DNA of 64,000 nt from Aquitalea magnusonii (lineage in GTDB: Bacteria > Pseudomonadota > Gammaproteobacteria > Burkholderiales > Chromobacteriaceae): positions 2,108,001 through 2,172,000 of the forward strand of contig NZ_AP018823.1 of the NCBI RefSeq assembly GCF_002217795.2, written 5' to 3'. The notes beneath the pieces are model-generated. The model was not told where the DNA came from. It saw nothing but the letters and a program-made list of their open reading frames with translations, and did not search any database. Both the position numbers and the translations under genes were made by a program. The stretch's first letter is position 1, and each line of letters opens with the position of its first letter. Below are positions 37,049 to 47,086 of this stretch, one piece after another.

Positions 37049-39643
37049 TCAGTTCACTGTCACGGTGGCAGCGATATCCTGATAGTCCTTGATCTGGTCA
37101 AAGTTCAGGTACTTGTAAACCTCGGCACCCTTCTCGTTGATGATGCCGATATTGGCCTTGTACTCTTCCACGGTCGGAATCTTGCCCAGCTTGGAGCAGA
37201 TGGCGGCCAGTTCTGCCGAACCCAGGAACACATTGGTGTTCTTGCCCAGACGGTTGGGGAAGTTACGGGTGGAAGTGGACATCACGGTAGCACCTTCACG
37301 CACCTGTGCCTGGTTACCCATGCACAGCGAGCAGCCCGGCATTTCGGTGCGGGCACCGGCCATGCCGAACACGCCGTAGTGGCCTTCGTCGGTCAACTGC
37401 TGCGCATCCATCTTGGTCGGCGGGGCCAGCCACAGTTTTACCGGCAGGTCGCGCTTGCCTTCCAGCAGCTTGGAAGCGGCACGGAAGTGACCGATGTTGG
37501 TCATGCAGGAACCGATGAACACTTCGTCGATCGGGGTGCCGGCCACTTCGGACATGAACTTCACGTCGTCCGGGTCGTTCGGGCAGGCCACGATAGGCTC
37601 TTTCACGTCGGCCAGGTCGATTTCAATCACGGCTGCGTATTCGGCGTCGGCATCGGCCTTCAGCAGTTCGCCATTGGCAATCCACTCTTCCATCTTCTTG
37701 ATGCGGCGCTCCAGCGTGCGGGCATCAGCGTAGCCGTCGGCAATCATGGTCTTCATCAGGGTGATGTTGGAGCGCATGTATTCGACGATGGGTTCCTTGT
37801 TCAGATGCACGGTGCAACCGGCAGCGGAACGTTCGGCAGAAGCGTCGGACAGTTCGAATGCCTGTTCCACCTTCAGGTTGGGCAGACCTTCGATTTCCAG
37901 AACGCGACCGGAGAAGATGTTCTTCTTGCCAGCCTTGGCCACAGTCAGCAGACCTTGCTTGATGGCGTACAGCGGGATGGCATTCACCAGGTCACGCAGG
38001 GTGACGCCCGGTTGCAGTTCGCCCTTGAAGCGCACCAGAACGGATTCCGGCATGTCCAGCGGCATTACGCCGGTAGCCGCGGCAAAAGCCACCAGACCGG
38101 AACCGGCCGGGAAGGAAATGCCAATCGGGAAACGGGTGTGGGAGTCACCACCGGTACCCACGGTATCCGGCAGCAGCAGACGGTTCAGCCAACTGTGGAT
38201 CACGCCATCGCCCGGACGCAGCGCAACGCCGCCACGGGTGGAGATGAAGGCCGGCAGTTCCTTGTGCATCTTCACGTCCACCGGCTTCGGATAAGCGGCG
38301 GTGTGGCAGAAGGACTGCATCACCAGATCGGCGGAGAAGCCCAGACAGGCCAGGTCTTTCAGCTCGTCGCGGGTCATCGGGCCAGTGGTGTCTTGCGAAC
38401 CCACGGTGGTCATCTTCGGTTCGCAGTAGGTGCCCGGACGCACGCCCTGACCTTCCGGCAGACCACAGGCGCGGCCAACCATCTTCTGTGCCAGCGAGAA
38501 GCCCTTGCCGGAATTGGCCGGGTCTTTGGGCAGACGGAATACGGTGGACGGAGCCAGACCCAGTGCTTCGCGCGCCTTGGAAGTCAGGCCACGACCGATG
38601 ATCAGGTTGATACGGCCACCGGCACGCACTTCATCCAGCAGCACGTCGGACTTCAGCTGGAAGTTGGCAACGGTGGCACCGTTCTTTTCGATCTTGCCGT
38701 CGTACGGGTAGATGTCGATCACATCGCCCATTTCCAGCGCGGACACGTCCACTTCGATCGGCAGCGAGCCGGAGTCTTCCTGGGTGTTGAAGAAGATAGG
38801 TGCAATCTTGCCGCCCAGGGTGACGCCGCCAAAGCGCTTGTTCGGCACGAACGGGATGTCCTGGCCGGTCGCCCATACCACCGAGTTGGTGGCGGACTTG
38901 CGGGAAGAACCGGTGCCCACCACGTCGCCCACATAGGCAACCAGATGGCCTTTTTTCTTCAGGTCTTCAATGAACTGCATCGGACCGCGCTTGCCATCTT
39001 CTTCCGGCACGAAGGCAGCACCCGGACGGGTGTTCTTCAGCATGGCCAGGTAGTGCAGCGGGATGTCCGGGCGGCTCCAGGCGTCCGGTGCCGGCGACAG
39101 ATCGTCGGTATTGGTTTCGCCCGGCACCTTGAATACGGTAACGGTGATTTTCTTTTCCACTTCCGGACGGCTGGTGAACCATTCGGCATCGGCCCAGCTT
39201 TGCAGCACGCCCTTGGCATTGGCGTTGCCGCCTTCAGCCAGCACTTGCACGTCGTGGAAGAAGTCGAATACCAGCAGGGTTTTCTTCAGGCCTTCGGCGG
39301 CGATGGCACCCACTTCGGCGTCAGCCAGCAGGTCGATCAGCGGCTTGACGTTGTAGCCACCCAGCATGGTGCCCAACAGTTCGGTGGCCTTGGCACGGGA
39401 AACCAGCGGCGAAGCCACGCTGCCTTCGGCCACGGCGGCCAGGAAGGATGCCTTGACCTTGGCCGCATCATCCACGCCCGGCGGTACGCGGAAGGTGATC
39501 AGCTCGACCAGCAGATCTTCCTCGCCCTTGGGCGGGTTTTTCAGGAGTTCGACCAGTTGTTCGGTTTGCTTGGCGTTCAGCGGCAGGGGCGGAATGCCCA
39601 GTGCAGCGCGCTCTGCAACATGCTGACGGTAGGCTTCGAGCAT
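37049..39643 (-). CDS. acnB: Aconitate hydratase B
   Basis: 864 residues, the length of E. coli AcnB. Isomerises citrate to isocitrate in the TCA cycle, and can also act on 2-methylcitrate. The [4Fe-4S] ligands are visible as the Cys in VFIGSCMTN and the two in [10 protein letters not shown]. The AcnB-specific N-terminal HEAT-like domain is present ([16 protein letters not shown] at the start). The ATG at 39643 fits the family; the frame is open 23 codons further upstream. It is divergent from a LysR-type gene, with 180 bp between the starts. Confidence 0.96.
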   Translation of the reverse strand: MLEAYRQHVAERAALGIPPLPLNAKQTEQLVELLKNPPKGEEDLLVELITFRVPPGVDDAAKVKASFLAAVAEGSVASPLVSRAKATELLGTMLGGYNVKPLIDLLADAEVGAIAAEGLKKTLLVFDFFHDVQVLAEGGNANAKGVLQSWADAEWFTSRPEVEKKITVTVFKVPGETNTDDLSPAPDAWSRPDIPLHYLAMLKNTRPGAAFVPEEDGKRGPMQFIEDLKKKGHLVAYVGDVVGTGSSRKSATNSVVWATGQDIPFVPNKRFGGVTLGGKIAPIFFNTQEDSGSLPIEVDVSALEMGDVIDIYPYDGKIEKNGATVANFQLKSDVLLDEVRAGGRINLIIGRGLTSKAREALGLAPSTVFRLPKDPANSGKGFSLAQKMVGRACGLPEGQGVRPGTYCEPKMTTVGSQDTTGPMTRDELKDLACLGFSADLVMQSFCHTAAYPKPVDVKMHKELPAFISTRGGVALRPGDGVIHSWLNRLLLPDTVGTGGDSHTRFPIGISFPAGSGLVAFAAATGVMPLDMPESVLVRFKGELQPGVTLRDLVNAIPLYAIKQGLLTVAKAGKKNIFSGRVLEIEGLPNLKVEQAFELSDASAERSAAGCTVHLNKEPIVEYMRSNITLMKTMIADGYADARTLERRIKKMEEWIANGELLKADADAEYAAVIEIDLADVKEPIVACPNDPDDVKFMSEVAGTPIDEVFIGSCMTNIGHFRAASKLLEGKRDLPVKLWLAPPTKMDAQQLTDEGHYGVFGMAGARTEMPGCSLCMGNQAQVREGATVMSTSTRNFPNRLGKNTNVFLGSAELAAICSKLGKIPTVEEYKANIGIINEKGAEVYKYLNFDQIKDYQDIAATVTVN

Positions 39644-39804
39644 AGCTTGGGACCTTTTTGCTTGGGTTGTTTGCAATGAGTCAGCCGCCAGCGCGGGATC
39701 AACTGGCGGCAACCGTCCGGGGAGATTTCCTTCTACCCCGTTTTGATTGCTGGAAGATTACGCCCTCTGCATGCCAGTTACAAACGAGTAATCGAAACAT
39801 CGTC

Positions 39805-39821
39805 TGTGAGTTATACTCACA
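39805..39821. promoter_or_regulatory. 17-bp palindrome at the LysR gene start
   Basis: TGTGAGTTATACTCACA is a perfect dyad and contains the LysR box T-N11-A. It ends 2 bp before the regulator's start codon and lies in the acnB/LysR divergent region. Autoregulation is likely; control of acnB (start 160 bp away) is possible. Confidence 0.6.
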
Positions 39822-39823
39822 CC

Positions 39824-40768
39824 ATGAGTACTTACCCCCCTCTTAATGCGCTGCGGATATTCGAGGCCGCAGCAAGGCTGGAAAGCTTTTCCTCGGCAGC
39901 CGACGAGCTGTTCGTTACCCACGGTGCTGTGAGCAAGCAGATCAAGCAGCTAGAAGAATGGCTGGGTGTGCGTCTGTTCGAGCGCGCTGGCGGACGGGTG
40001 AAGCTGACCGACACCGGCTGGCGCTACCTGATCCAGGTGCAGGACGGGCTGGACCTGATCGCCAATGCCACTTCGCAATTGCTGCAGCCGGACAACCAGC
40101 GCCGGCTGACCATCAACTCCACCCCCACCATGGCCATGCACTGGCTGATGCCGCGCCTGCATGTATTTCGCGAAAGCTACCCGGATGTGGAACTGCATCT
40201 GGTGACATCCGACCGCGACATCAGCCGGCTGGACAGCCCGTTTGACATTGCCATCCGTCGCGGCCCCGGCGACTGGCCGGGCCATATTGCCAAGCCTTTC
40301 CTGGAAGAGTGCGAACTGCCCTTGTGTTCGCCGGCGCTGCTCAAGCGCTTTCCGATTGAAAGCCCGGCAGACCTGGCCCAGCACACCCTGCTGTATGCCG
40401 ACACCCGTCCCACCGCCTGGCAGCGCTGGCTCACCCTGGCTGGCGTACCCGAGCTGAAACCGGCCTGCGGCTTGCATTTCGACCGTTTCTCGCTCGCCTT
40501 GCAAGCAGCGCTGGATGGCCTGGGCGTGGCACTGGGGCCATTACCGATGGCGCAGGCGCTGGTGGATTCCGGCCATCTGGTGGCGCCGCTTTCCAGCCCG
40601 GTGGTGCCGGTGCGGGATTATTGCTGGATCGTGCCGCGCACGGCATCGGGCGATTCCACCGTGGCCTCCTTCTGTCGCTGGCTGGAGCAGGAAGCCGGCC
40701 AGATGCGGCCCTTCCCCGCTGCCGGGCTGAATGCCAACATGATTGCCCACGCCTTCCCGGCGGACTGA
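39824..40768 (+). CDS. LysR-family transcriptional regulator, GcvA-like
   Basis: 314 residues. The winged helix-turn-helix covers residues ~6-65 (LNALRIFEAAARLESFSSAADELFVTHGAVSKQIKQLE, written here in overview as the GcvA/AmpR pattern), and a periplasmic-binding-like effector domain covers 90-290. The ATG at 39824 aligns with the family start. It is divergent from acnB. A 17-bp palindrome sits just before its start. The effector is unknown. Confidence 0.88.
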   Translation: MSTYPPLNALRIFEAAARLESFSSAADELFVTHGAVSKQIKQLEEWLGVRLFERAGGRVKLTDTGWRYLIQVQDGLDLIANATSQLLQPDNQRRLTINSTPTMAMHWLMPRLHVFRESYPDVELHLVTSDRDISRLDSPFDIAIRRGPGDWPGHIAKPFLEECELPLCSPALLKRFPIESPADLAQHTLLYADTRPTAWQRWLTLAGVPELKPACGLHFDRFSLALQAALDGLGVALGPLPMAQALVDSGHLVAPLSSPVVPVRDYCWIVPRTASGDSTVASFCRWLEQEAGQMRPFPAAGLNANMIAHAFPAD

Positions 40769-40783
40769 CCCGCCTGCCTGCAT

Positions 40784-41548
40784 TCAAGGTGCGGGCGGCA
40801 GACCAAGCTGCCGCACTTCCAGCGGTGCAATCTCGTGCGGCAGCCATTTGTTGTAGATACGGCGGAAGGTGCCATCTTTCTTGATGGCTGCCAGACCCTC
40901 ATACCAGCGGCGGATGATCTTGCCGGAGGTGCCGCGCGAGAAAGCCAGGTAGAGATCCAGCGACTCCAGCACCCGCACCACCTCCACGGCATCGGCAGGC
41001 TGCCGGATATCCTTGAGCACCGCAGCCACAACAAAGCTCCCCTCCGACCACAAGTCATAACGGCCACCCAGCAGTTTCTGGGCGGCAACCTGCGGCGTCG
41101 GGGCCAGATCGACCTCGACAAAACCGGCCGCCACTGCGGCATCGGCAAAAATACTGCCCCGGTAAGCCCCCACCGGACGACTGAAAATGCCGCTTCCCAA
41201 GGCCAGCAAACCAGCCGCCTCTCCCTTGCGGCACAGCAGCACGGTCTGCGACACCGCCACCGGGCCGACCAATGTCATGATTTTTTCACGCGCATCGCTG
41301 CGCCCCACGGTAAACAGCATCACATTGGCCGTGGTTTCCAGTTCGCGGTAGCCACGCACCCAGGGCACGACATCAATACTGCTGTTGTCATGGATGCGCG
41401 CCTGGATCTCCCTGACCACTTCCACCGCCATGCCATCGGCAATGCCGTTGCGCTGGAAGGTGATGGGAGGCCAGTCCTCGGTATAAATGCTCAGCGCCAT
41501 GGCACCGGGCAGCCAGAGCAAAACAATCAGCGCCAGAAGTATCCGCAT
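40784..41548 (-). CDS. Periplasmic solute-binding protein (family 3-like)
   Basis: 254 residues. A signal peptide (MRILLALIVLLWLPGAMA, cleavage after residue ~18) is followed by the two-lobe pattern of extracellular solute-binding family 3 (YTEDWPPITFQ, GMAVEVVREI, and ANVMLFTVGRSDAREK). No permease or ATPase gene is adjacent, so it may be an orphan binding protein or a sensory one. GAGAGG precedes the start. It is convergent with the LysR-type gene, with only 15 bp between the stops. Confidence 0.82.
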   Translation of the reverse strand: MRILLALIVLLWLPGAMALSIYTEDWPPITFQRNGIADGMAVEVVREIQARIHDNSSIDVVPWVRGYRELETTANVMLFTVGRSDAREKIMTLVGPVAVSQTVLLCRKGEAAGLLALGSGIFSRPVGAYRGSIFADAAVAAGFVEVDLAPTPQVAAQKLLGGRYDLWSEGSFVVAAVLKDIRQPADAVEVVRVLESLDLYLAFSRGTSGKIIRRWYEGLAAIKKDGTFRRIYNKWLPHEIAPLEVRQLGLPPAP

Positions 41549-41616
41549 GGCAAGCCTCTCGACCGAATCATCGTTTATTGATAGCTGTTAGCGCATGACG
41601 ATGCAGGCATATTCGT

Positions 41617-41622
41617 TATAAT
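41617..41622 (+). promoter_or_regulatory. -10 element of fbp
   Basis: Perfect TATAAT 71 bp before the fbp start; no good -35 at standard spacing. Confidence 0.45.
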
Positions 41623-41693
41623 GACCGCCTGACATTGATTCGCTGTGCCAGAACCAGACCCGTTTTGCACATCCACCGCACGCAAGGAATGAC

Positions 41694-42698
41694 ATGAGCC
41701 GCATCACCCTTTCCCGCTTCCTGATCGAACAACAGCGCAAGGCCGGCACCTTGCCGCCAGAGCTGCGACTGCTGATCGAAACCGTTGGCCGCGCCTGCAA
41801 GGCCATCAGCTACTCCGTCAACAAGGGTGCGCTGGCAGGCATTCTGGGCGAAGCCGGTACCGGCAACATCCAGGGCGAGGCGCAAAAGAAGCTGGATGTG
41901 ATCGCCAATGATTTCCTGCTGGATGCCAACGAATGGGGTGGCAGCCTGGCCGCCATGGCATCGGAAGAAATGGAACTGCCCTACCACATTCCGGGCGAAT
42001 ACCCGAAGGGCGAATACCTGCTGATGTTCGATCCGCTGGATGGCTCGTCCAATATCGACGTCAATATTTCGGTCGGCACCATCTTCTCCATCCTGCGCTG
42101 CCCGGAAGGCATCGACCACCCCACCCAGGAAGCCTTCCTGCAGCCGGGTACCAAACAGGTTGCCGCCGGTTATACCGTTTACGGCCCGCAAACCATGCTG
42201 GTGCTGACCTTTGGCAGCGGCGTGCATGGCTTTACGCTGGACCGCGAACACGGCTCCTTCGTGCTGACCCACTCCGACATGCAAGTACCGGAAAGCACGC
42301 AGGAATTTGCCATCAACATGTCCAATATGCGCCACTGGGAAGCCCCGGTAAAGCGCTATGTAGACGAAATGCTGGCCGGCAAGACCGGCCCGCTGGGCAA
42401 GGACTACAATATGCGCTGGGTGGCCTCCATGGTGGCTGAAGTACACCGCATCATCACCCGCGGCGGCATCTTCATGTACCCGAAGGATGCCCGCGATCCG
42501 GACAAGGCCGGCAAGCTGCGCATCATGTACGAAGGCAACCCGATGGCCTTCATCATCGAACAGGCCGGCGGCGCAGCCACCAACGGCTACCAGCGCATCC
42601 TGGAGATTCAACCACAAGGCCTGCATGAACGCATTGCGGTGTTCCTGGGTTCCAAAGAAGAAGTGGAACGCATCACCCGCTACCATCAGGAGCAATAA
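41694..42698 (+). CDS. fbp: Fructose-1,6-bisphosphatase, class I
   Basis: 334 residues. Hydrolyses fructose 1,6-bisphosphate in gluconeogenesis. The metal-binding [10 protein letters not shown] and the C-terminal GGIFMYPKD motifs are present. AAGGAA lies 5 bases before the ATG. It is monocistronic, with a TATAAT box upstream and a strong terminator after it. Confidence 0.95.
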   Translation: MSRITLSRFLIEQQRKAGTLPPELRLLIETVGRACKAISYSVNKGALAGILGEAGTGNIQGEAQKKLDVIANDFLLDANEWGGSLAAMASEEMELPYHIPGEYPKGEYLLMFDPLDGSSNIDVNISVGTIFSILRCPEGIDHPTQEAFLQPGTKQVAAGYTVYGPQTMLVLTFGSGVHGFTLDREHGSFVLTHSDMQVPESTQEFAINMSNMRHWEAPVKRYVDEMLAGKTGPLGKDYNMRWVASMVAEVHRIITRGGIFMYPKDARDPDKAGKLRIMYEGNPMAFIIEQAGGAATNGYQRILEIQPQGLHERIAVFLGSKEEVERITRYHQEQ

Positions 42699-42707
42699 AC
42701 CGGACCA

Positions 42708-42734
42708 ACCCTGCCGCCCGCGGCAGGGTTTTTT
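42708..42734 (+). terminator. Terminator after fbp
   Basis: Stem ACCCTGCCG / CGGCAGGGT, loop CCCG, followed by six T. Confidence 0.9.
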
Positions 42735-42805
42735 CATTGACCGGGCTGACAGCGCAGACAATCAGCCTATAGTGGAATATAGCCTCACAGAAAACGGATA
42801 CTCGT

Positions 42806-43603
42806 ATGCTGTCTACCCAACACCTGATTGTCGCGCTGGCGGAAAGCTCGTCGGTGCAAGCGCAGATCATCCGTCAGGCGCTGTCCGAGCTTGGCATCTC
42901 GCGCATGGAAGTATTCGAAACCGGGGAAGCCCTGCTGGATTACATCGGCAAATACAAGCCGGACGTGGTGATGAGCGCCTTCCACCTGCCGGACATGACC
43001 GCCGGCCAGATGATTTTCCAGATGCGCGGCCATCCGGAATTGCGTGACCTGCCCTTCATCCTGGTTTCCAGCGAAACCAATCCGGAATTGATCGACCCCA
43101 TGCGCCAGGCCGGGCTGATGGGCATTCTGCCCAAGCCCTTCGATCTGTCCCAGCTGCGCAAGGTCATCAACGACACCATGGATTTTCTGGCAGTCAACCA
43201 GAACGACACCGACAGCGATATCGACTATGCCGACCTGAACATCCTGGTGGTGGATGACAGCGTGATGGCTCGCCGCCATATCCGCACCGTGCTGGAACGG
43301 CTGGGCTTCGAGAAGATCACCGAATCATGGAGCGGCAAGGATGCCGTGCCGCTGATCGACAAGACCCTGTTCGACCTGGTGCTGACAGACTACAACATGC
43401 CGCTGATGGATGGCTGTGAGCTGGCCAGCTACATCCGCACCAGCAGCATGCAAAGCTCGGTACCCATCATCATGATTTCCAGCGAGGAAAACATGGAAAA
43501 ACTGGCGGCAGCCGAAGCTGCCGGGGTATCGGCCATCATGGGCAAACCGTTCGAAACCTCGGCGGTGCGTCAGATTCTGCGCACCCAGCTGGCACAACGC
43601 TGA
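42806..43603 (+). CDS. Tandem-receiver response regulator, first receiver degenerate
   Basis: 265 residues with two receiver domains and no output domain. In the second (about 144-262) Asp195 (VLTDYNMP), Lys247 and the Asp150/Asp151 pair are intact. In the first (about 5-128) the phosphoacceptor position holds Ala58 (VVMSAFHLP) and the acidic pair is reduced to a single Glu13, although Lys110 is kept. The first receiver is therefore probably phosphorylation-independent and used for interaction. Such double receivers occur in chemotaxis and phosphorelay systems; no kinase is adjacent. Confidence 0.85.
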   Translation: MLSTQHLIVALAESSSVQAQIIRQALSELGISRMEVFETGEALLDYIGKYKPDVVMSAFHLPDMTAGQMIFQMRGHPELRDLPFILVSSETNPELIDPMRQAGLMGILPKPFDLSQLRKVINDTMDFLAVNQNDTDSDIDYADLNILVVDDSVMARRHIRTVLERLGFEKITESWSGKDAVPLIDKTLFDLVLTDYNMPLMDGCELASYIRTSSMQSSVPIIMISSEENMEKLAAAEAAGVSAIMGKPFETSAVRQILRTQLAQR

Positions 43604-43604
43604 A

Positions 43605-44441
43605 TCAGCGCGGCATCACCCACACCAGGCGGGAGCCGCCCTGTGCGTCGCTCAGCGCCTGGCGTCGCCAGTAGCCCTGATTGGCATACCCCGTGCCTGC
43701 CTCGGCCACCCCTGCCATGCGGCAATAGCTGACTTCCTGAAAACCGGCCTGCAGCAACTGGCTGCGGCCCTTCTTGCGTGACTTGGCGCAAGTGGGATGA
43801 CTGGCCAGCGCCACCGCGTCTGCCGGGGCGGCCTCCTCCCAGCCGCGCAGCATTTCCAGCTTGGGCTGGGTCATGACGGCCAGCCCGCCCAACACCGTGC
43901 TCAACAGCGCATGCCATTCTGCCGCCACTGTCGCCATTGGCGCGGCCAGCTCGCCGGGGTAGTTCACCAGCAAGGCCAGGCTGTGTTCGGCATCCGCCAG
44001 CCAGTCGCTGCCCGTGGCCGAAAAATCCGCATGGACCAGCAACAGGGCAACGGCATTGCTGGCCGGCAGATGCATGACAAAAGCACCGCCCAGCGCAGCG
44101 GCATGCAGATAGAAGGCTTCAGCCGGCAGGGTGAGCCGATCCGGCATATTGCCGGGCAAACGGGTGTGCGCCAGCGCCAGCATCAGCTTGTCATCCAGAT
44201 GTGCCATGAGCCGGCCATGCCGGCAAAACTGACCATAGGCATCGGCCAGCCGCTGCTCGATGGCAATACGGGCCGTGGCAGCCGGATACACCTGGGCTGC
44301 GCGTTCCAGTTCGCGCGCCACCAGCGCCATGCCTTCCTGTTGAACCGCTTCGGCTTGCACCGCCTGGGTGTAGAGTTGCCCGACACGTCTGGCCCATGGC
44401 CGCGTGGCGGCATAGCGTTGCACAGCGTAGTTCATTTCCAT
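43605..44441 (-). CDS. Conserved hypothetical protein
   Basis: 278 residues from the ATG at 44441, which has GAGG 6 bases upstream. It is soluble, without signal peptide or membrane segment. The first ~100 residues look helical (YTQAVQAEAVQQEGMALVARELERAAQ-like pattern), and the C-terminus has a Gly/Tyr-rich stretch (GTGYANQGYWRR). I do not recognise a family. It is convergent with the tandem-receiver gene (1 bp between the stops) and lies downstream of the GNAT gene, with which it may form a two-gene unit. Confidence 0.6.
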   Translation of the reverse strand: MEMNYAVQRYAATRPWARRVGQLYTQAVQAEAVQQEGMALVARELERAAQVYPAATARIAIEQRLADAYGQFCRHGRLMAHLDDKLMLALAHTRLPGNMPDRLTLPAEAFYLHAAALGGAFVMHLPASNAVALLLVHADFSATGSDWLADAEHSLALLVNYPGELAAPMATVAAEWHALLSTVLGGLAVMTQPKLEMLRGWEEAAPADAVALASHPTCAKSRKKGRSQLLQAGFQEVSYCRMAGVAEAGTGYANQGYWRRQALSDAQGGSRLVWVMPR

Positions 44442-44524
44442 GACAGCCCTCGGACAAGAAAAAAGGGCCGCATTGTAAGCGCAAGCGGGCCTTTGCCGCC
44501 AGTCAGGCGCCAACGGTTTGCGCT

Positions 44525-44959
44525 TCAGGCCTGGCTGTTAGCGCTGGAAATGAAGGAATAGCGGCAGATATCCTCGCGCCGCTGCCAGCCCTGGTTTTCC
44601 CAGAAACTCTGCGCCGCCGTATTGCTGCGGAAGACATCAAGATGGGTCTTGGCAATGCCCTGGCGTGCCAGTTCGGCAATGCAGGCATCCACCAGACGAC
44701 GCGCCAGCCCCTGCCGCCGATAGGCCGGCAGCACCAGTAAATGCTGCAGATAGCCGCGACGGCCATCGTGGCCGGACATCACACAGCCCACGATCTGGCC
44801 GTCGCACTCGGCAACAAAACTCAGGCCGGGGTTGCGCGCCAGATAACGCGCGGTGGCTGCTGCGGAATCCGCATCGCGGATGGAAATACCAGGTGTTTGC
44901 TGCATCAGTTGCAGCACGGTGGGGTAATCATCCAGCGTCATCAAACGTATGACAGGCAT
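44525..44959 (-). CDS. GNAT-family N-acetyltransferase
   Basis: 144 residues. Acetyl-CoA-binding motif A is LQHLLVLPAYRRQGLARRLV (RRQGLA as the pyrophosphate loop), and the C-terminal motif is SFWENQGWQRR. The substrate cannot be predicted. The ATG at 44959 has AAAGGA 6 bases upstream. It is followed after 83 bp by the hypothetical gene in the same direction. Confidence 0.85.
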   Translation of the reverse strand: MPVIRLMTLDDYPTVLQLMQQTPGISIRDADSAAATARYLARNPGLSFVAECDGQIVGCVMSGHDGRRGYLQHLLVLPAYRRQGLARRLVDACIAELARQGIAKTHLDVFRSNTAAQSFWENQGWQRREDICRYSFISSANSQA

Positions 44960-45265
44960 GACAGTCCTTTCCTTGAGGCACACGCATCATGTTATGCCCG
45001 AAGGCTGCAGTCAGAAAAGCCCGCTGCATTTGCCAAGCAATAGGGCCGGTGCAAATGCACCGGCCCTCAGGCTGCTGACAAAGTGAGTTGCTGCGATTGC
45101 ACCGGCCCCGGCAAAACCGGGCCTGTCGATGAAGCGACTGATTGCGCAGCCGCCCCATCCATTCCCTATCCCCCGCCCTTACACTGCCCATTGCAGCAGC
45201 GAGCCTCGCTTTCTGTTCAGAACGCGAGCGGGGTTTGGGGCCAGCCAGCAGCCGGTGACACCGCC
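44960..45265. other. Intergenic stretch between the GNAT gene and the encapsulin operon
   Basis: 306 bp without a supported gene. It holds a long perfect hairpin at 45042-45067 (see separate entry) and the promoter region of the GNAT gene. The rest shows no clear motif. Confidence 0.6.
45042..45067 (-). terminator. Long hairpin downstream of the encapsulin operon
   Basis: A perfect inverted repeat of AGGGCCGGTGC and its complement around AAAT. It lies 200 bp after the desulfurase stop. It lacks a T run, so it may act as an mRNA-stabilising 3' structure rather than a classic terminator. Confidence 0.5.
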
Positions 45266-47086
45266 TTAATGCCGCCGTGCCAGACGCTGCAATACCGCTA
45301 CCAGGGTATCGACTTCCTCGCAGGTGTTATAGAAAGCCAGCGAAGGCCGCACCGTGGCTTCCAGCCCGAAGCGCCGCAGAATCGGTTGGGCGCAGTGGTG
45401 GCCGGAGCGCACTGCAATGCCTTCCTGATTCAGCGCCTTGCCCACTTCCTCGGTGCGATAGCCCGGCAACACAAAGGACAGCACGCTGGCCTTGTTGGCT
45501 GCCGTGCCGACCAGGCGCAAACCCGGCACCGACTGCAGGCCGTGGGTGGCGTATACCAGCAGGTCGTGCTCGTAATGGGCAATGGCTTCCAGCCCGATAC
45601 GCTCGACATAGTCGATGGCTGCGCCCAGGCCCACCGCGTCCGCGATATTGCCGGTACCCGCCTCGAACTTGTTGGGTGCCGGCTGATACAGCGTTTTCTC
45701 GAAGGTGACATCGGCAATCATATTGCCACCCCCTTGCCACGGCGGCATGCTGTCCAGCAATTCCTTCTTGCCGTACACCACGCCAATGCCGGTGGGTGCA
45801 AACACCTTGTGCCCGGAGAACACAAAGAAGTCTGCATCCAGCGCCTGCACGTTCACCCGCATGTGCGACACCGATTGCGCGCCGTCCACCAGCACCCGCG
45901 CCCCGGCGGCATGCGCCAGCGCCACGATTTCCTGCACCGGTGTCACCGTGCCCAGCGCATTGGATACCTGGGTGATGGCCACCAGTCTGGTGCGGCTGTT
46001 CAGCAGCTTGCGGTATTCGTCCAGCAGGATCTGCCCGCTGTCATCCACCGGAATCACCCGGATTTTGGCGCCGCTGGCGGCTGCCAGCATCTGCCAGGGC
46101 ACGATGTTGGCGTGGTGTTCCAACTGCGACACCACGATTTCATCGCCCGCGCCGATATTCTGGCGCCCCCAGGTATTGGCCACCAGATTGATGGCCTCGG
46201 TGGCACCGCGCACGAAAATCACCTGATCCGGGCTGGGAGAGCCGATGAAACGGGCCACCTTGTTACGGGCCGCTTCGTAGGCATCCGTTGCCCGCGCCGC
46301 CAGCTCATGCGCGGCGCGGTGGATGTTGGAGTTTTCGTGCTGGTAGAAATAGGCCAGCCGGTCGATCACCGCTTGCGGCTTGTGCGTGGTGGCGGCGTTA
46401 TCCAGCCAGATCAAGGGCTTGCCATTGACCCGTTCGGCCAGGATGGGGAAGTCACGTCGCACAGCGTTTACATCAAAGCCATGGCCGCGACTGGCCACCT
46501 TGCGGTCGAAATCCGGCGCCTTGCCATGCTGCGGCCACTCCTCGACAAAGTAATAGCCATGGCTATTGCCCTGTGCGGGTGTTGCCACCACCGGCTGGCG
46601 GCTGTCACCGGCCAGCAGGGCGCGCAACTCATCCGCCCCCGGCAGGCCGAAAGACTGCGCCGTAACCCGGTCATCCACCGGCAAACTGCTGGACGATGCC
46701 GGGTAAGCCGAGGATTCGCCGATAAAGTAATACGGCGAGGACGGCACGGCGGCACCGGCAGCAGACGGGGCGGAAGGCTGGGCGGCGGCCAGTTGCGGAA
46801 TGGCCGCACCATAGCCCTCCGGCACGGCATAAGCATGCGGACCACCACGGCCAAAGCCATCCAGCGCCGCCGGTTCCGGCGTGTGCGCGGCGGCAGCGGC
46901 CGGTTGTGGCGACAACTGCGGACCGGCCACATCCAGATTCAGCCCATTGGACGCCGCTGGCGCACTGCCCGGCACCTGACCCGGCAAGGCGCTGAAGAAG
47001 GCATTGGCCAGATTCGCCAACTGGGCGACATCCGGCAGGCCGTCTGGCAGGCCGGAAGGCTTACTTGTAGGTATCTGGGTAGTCAT
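45266..47086 (-). CDS. Encapsulin-cargo cysteine desulfurase (SufS-like, with N-terminal targeting extension)
   Basis: 606 residues. Residues ~206-606 are a complete group II (SufS-like) cysteine desulfurase: PLP lysine Lys427 (FSGHKVF) and catalytic Cys565 (RSGHHCAQP). It releases sulfur from L-cysteine as persulfide, leaving alanine. The first ~205 residues are an Ala/Pro/Ser/Gly-rich, probably disordered extension with short conserved-looking blocks: LPDVAQLANLANAFFSALPG (17-36), PHAYAVPEGYG (83-93), and two YYF(I/V)xE motifs (119-124, 179-183). Such an extension directs the enzyme into family 2A encapsulin shells. The start overlaps the shell gene by 26 bp, so the two are cotranslated. 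It is last in the operon. Confidence 0.92.
   Translation of the reverse strand: MTTQIPTSKPSGLPDGLPDVAQLANLANAFFSALPGQVPGSAPAASNGLNLDVAGPQLSPQPAAAAAHTPEPAALDGFGRGGPHAYAVPEGYGAAIPQLAAAQPSAPSAAGAAVPSSPYYFIGESSAYPASSSSLPVDDRVTAQSFGLPGADELRALLAGDSRQPVVATPAQGNSHGYYFVEEWPQHGKAPDFDRKVASRGHGFDVNAVRRDFPILAERVNGKPLIWLDNAATTHKPQAVIDRLAYFYQHENSNIHRAAHELAARATDAYEAARNKVARFIGSPSPDQVIFVRGATEAINLVANTWGRQNIGAGDEIVVSQLEHHANIVPWQMLAAASGAKIRVIPVDDSGQILLDEYRKLLNSRTRLVAITQVSNALGTVTPVQEIVALAHAAGARVLVDGAQSVSHMRVNVQALDADFFVFSGHKVFAPTGIGVVYGKKELLDSMPPWQGGGNMIADVTFEKTLYQPAPNKFEAGTGNIADAVGLGAAIDYVERIGLEAIAHYEHDLLVYATHGLQSVPGLRLVGTAANKASVLSFVLPGYRTEEVGKALNQEGIAVRSGHHCAQPILRRFGLEATVRPSLAFYNTCEEVDTLVAVLQRLARRH

Noticed and set aside
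37379..39679. 766-codon open frame opposite acnB
   Set aside because: Shadow of a conserved gene with strong codon bias; no domain, no start signal.
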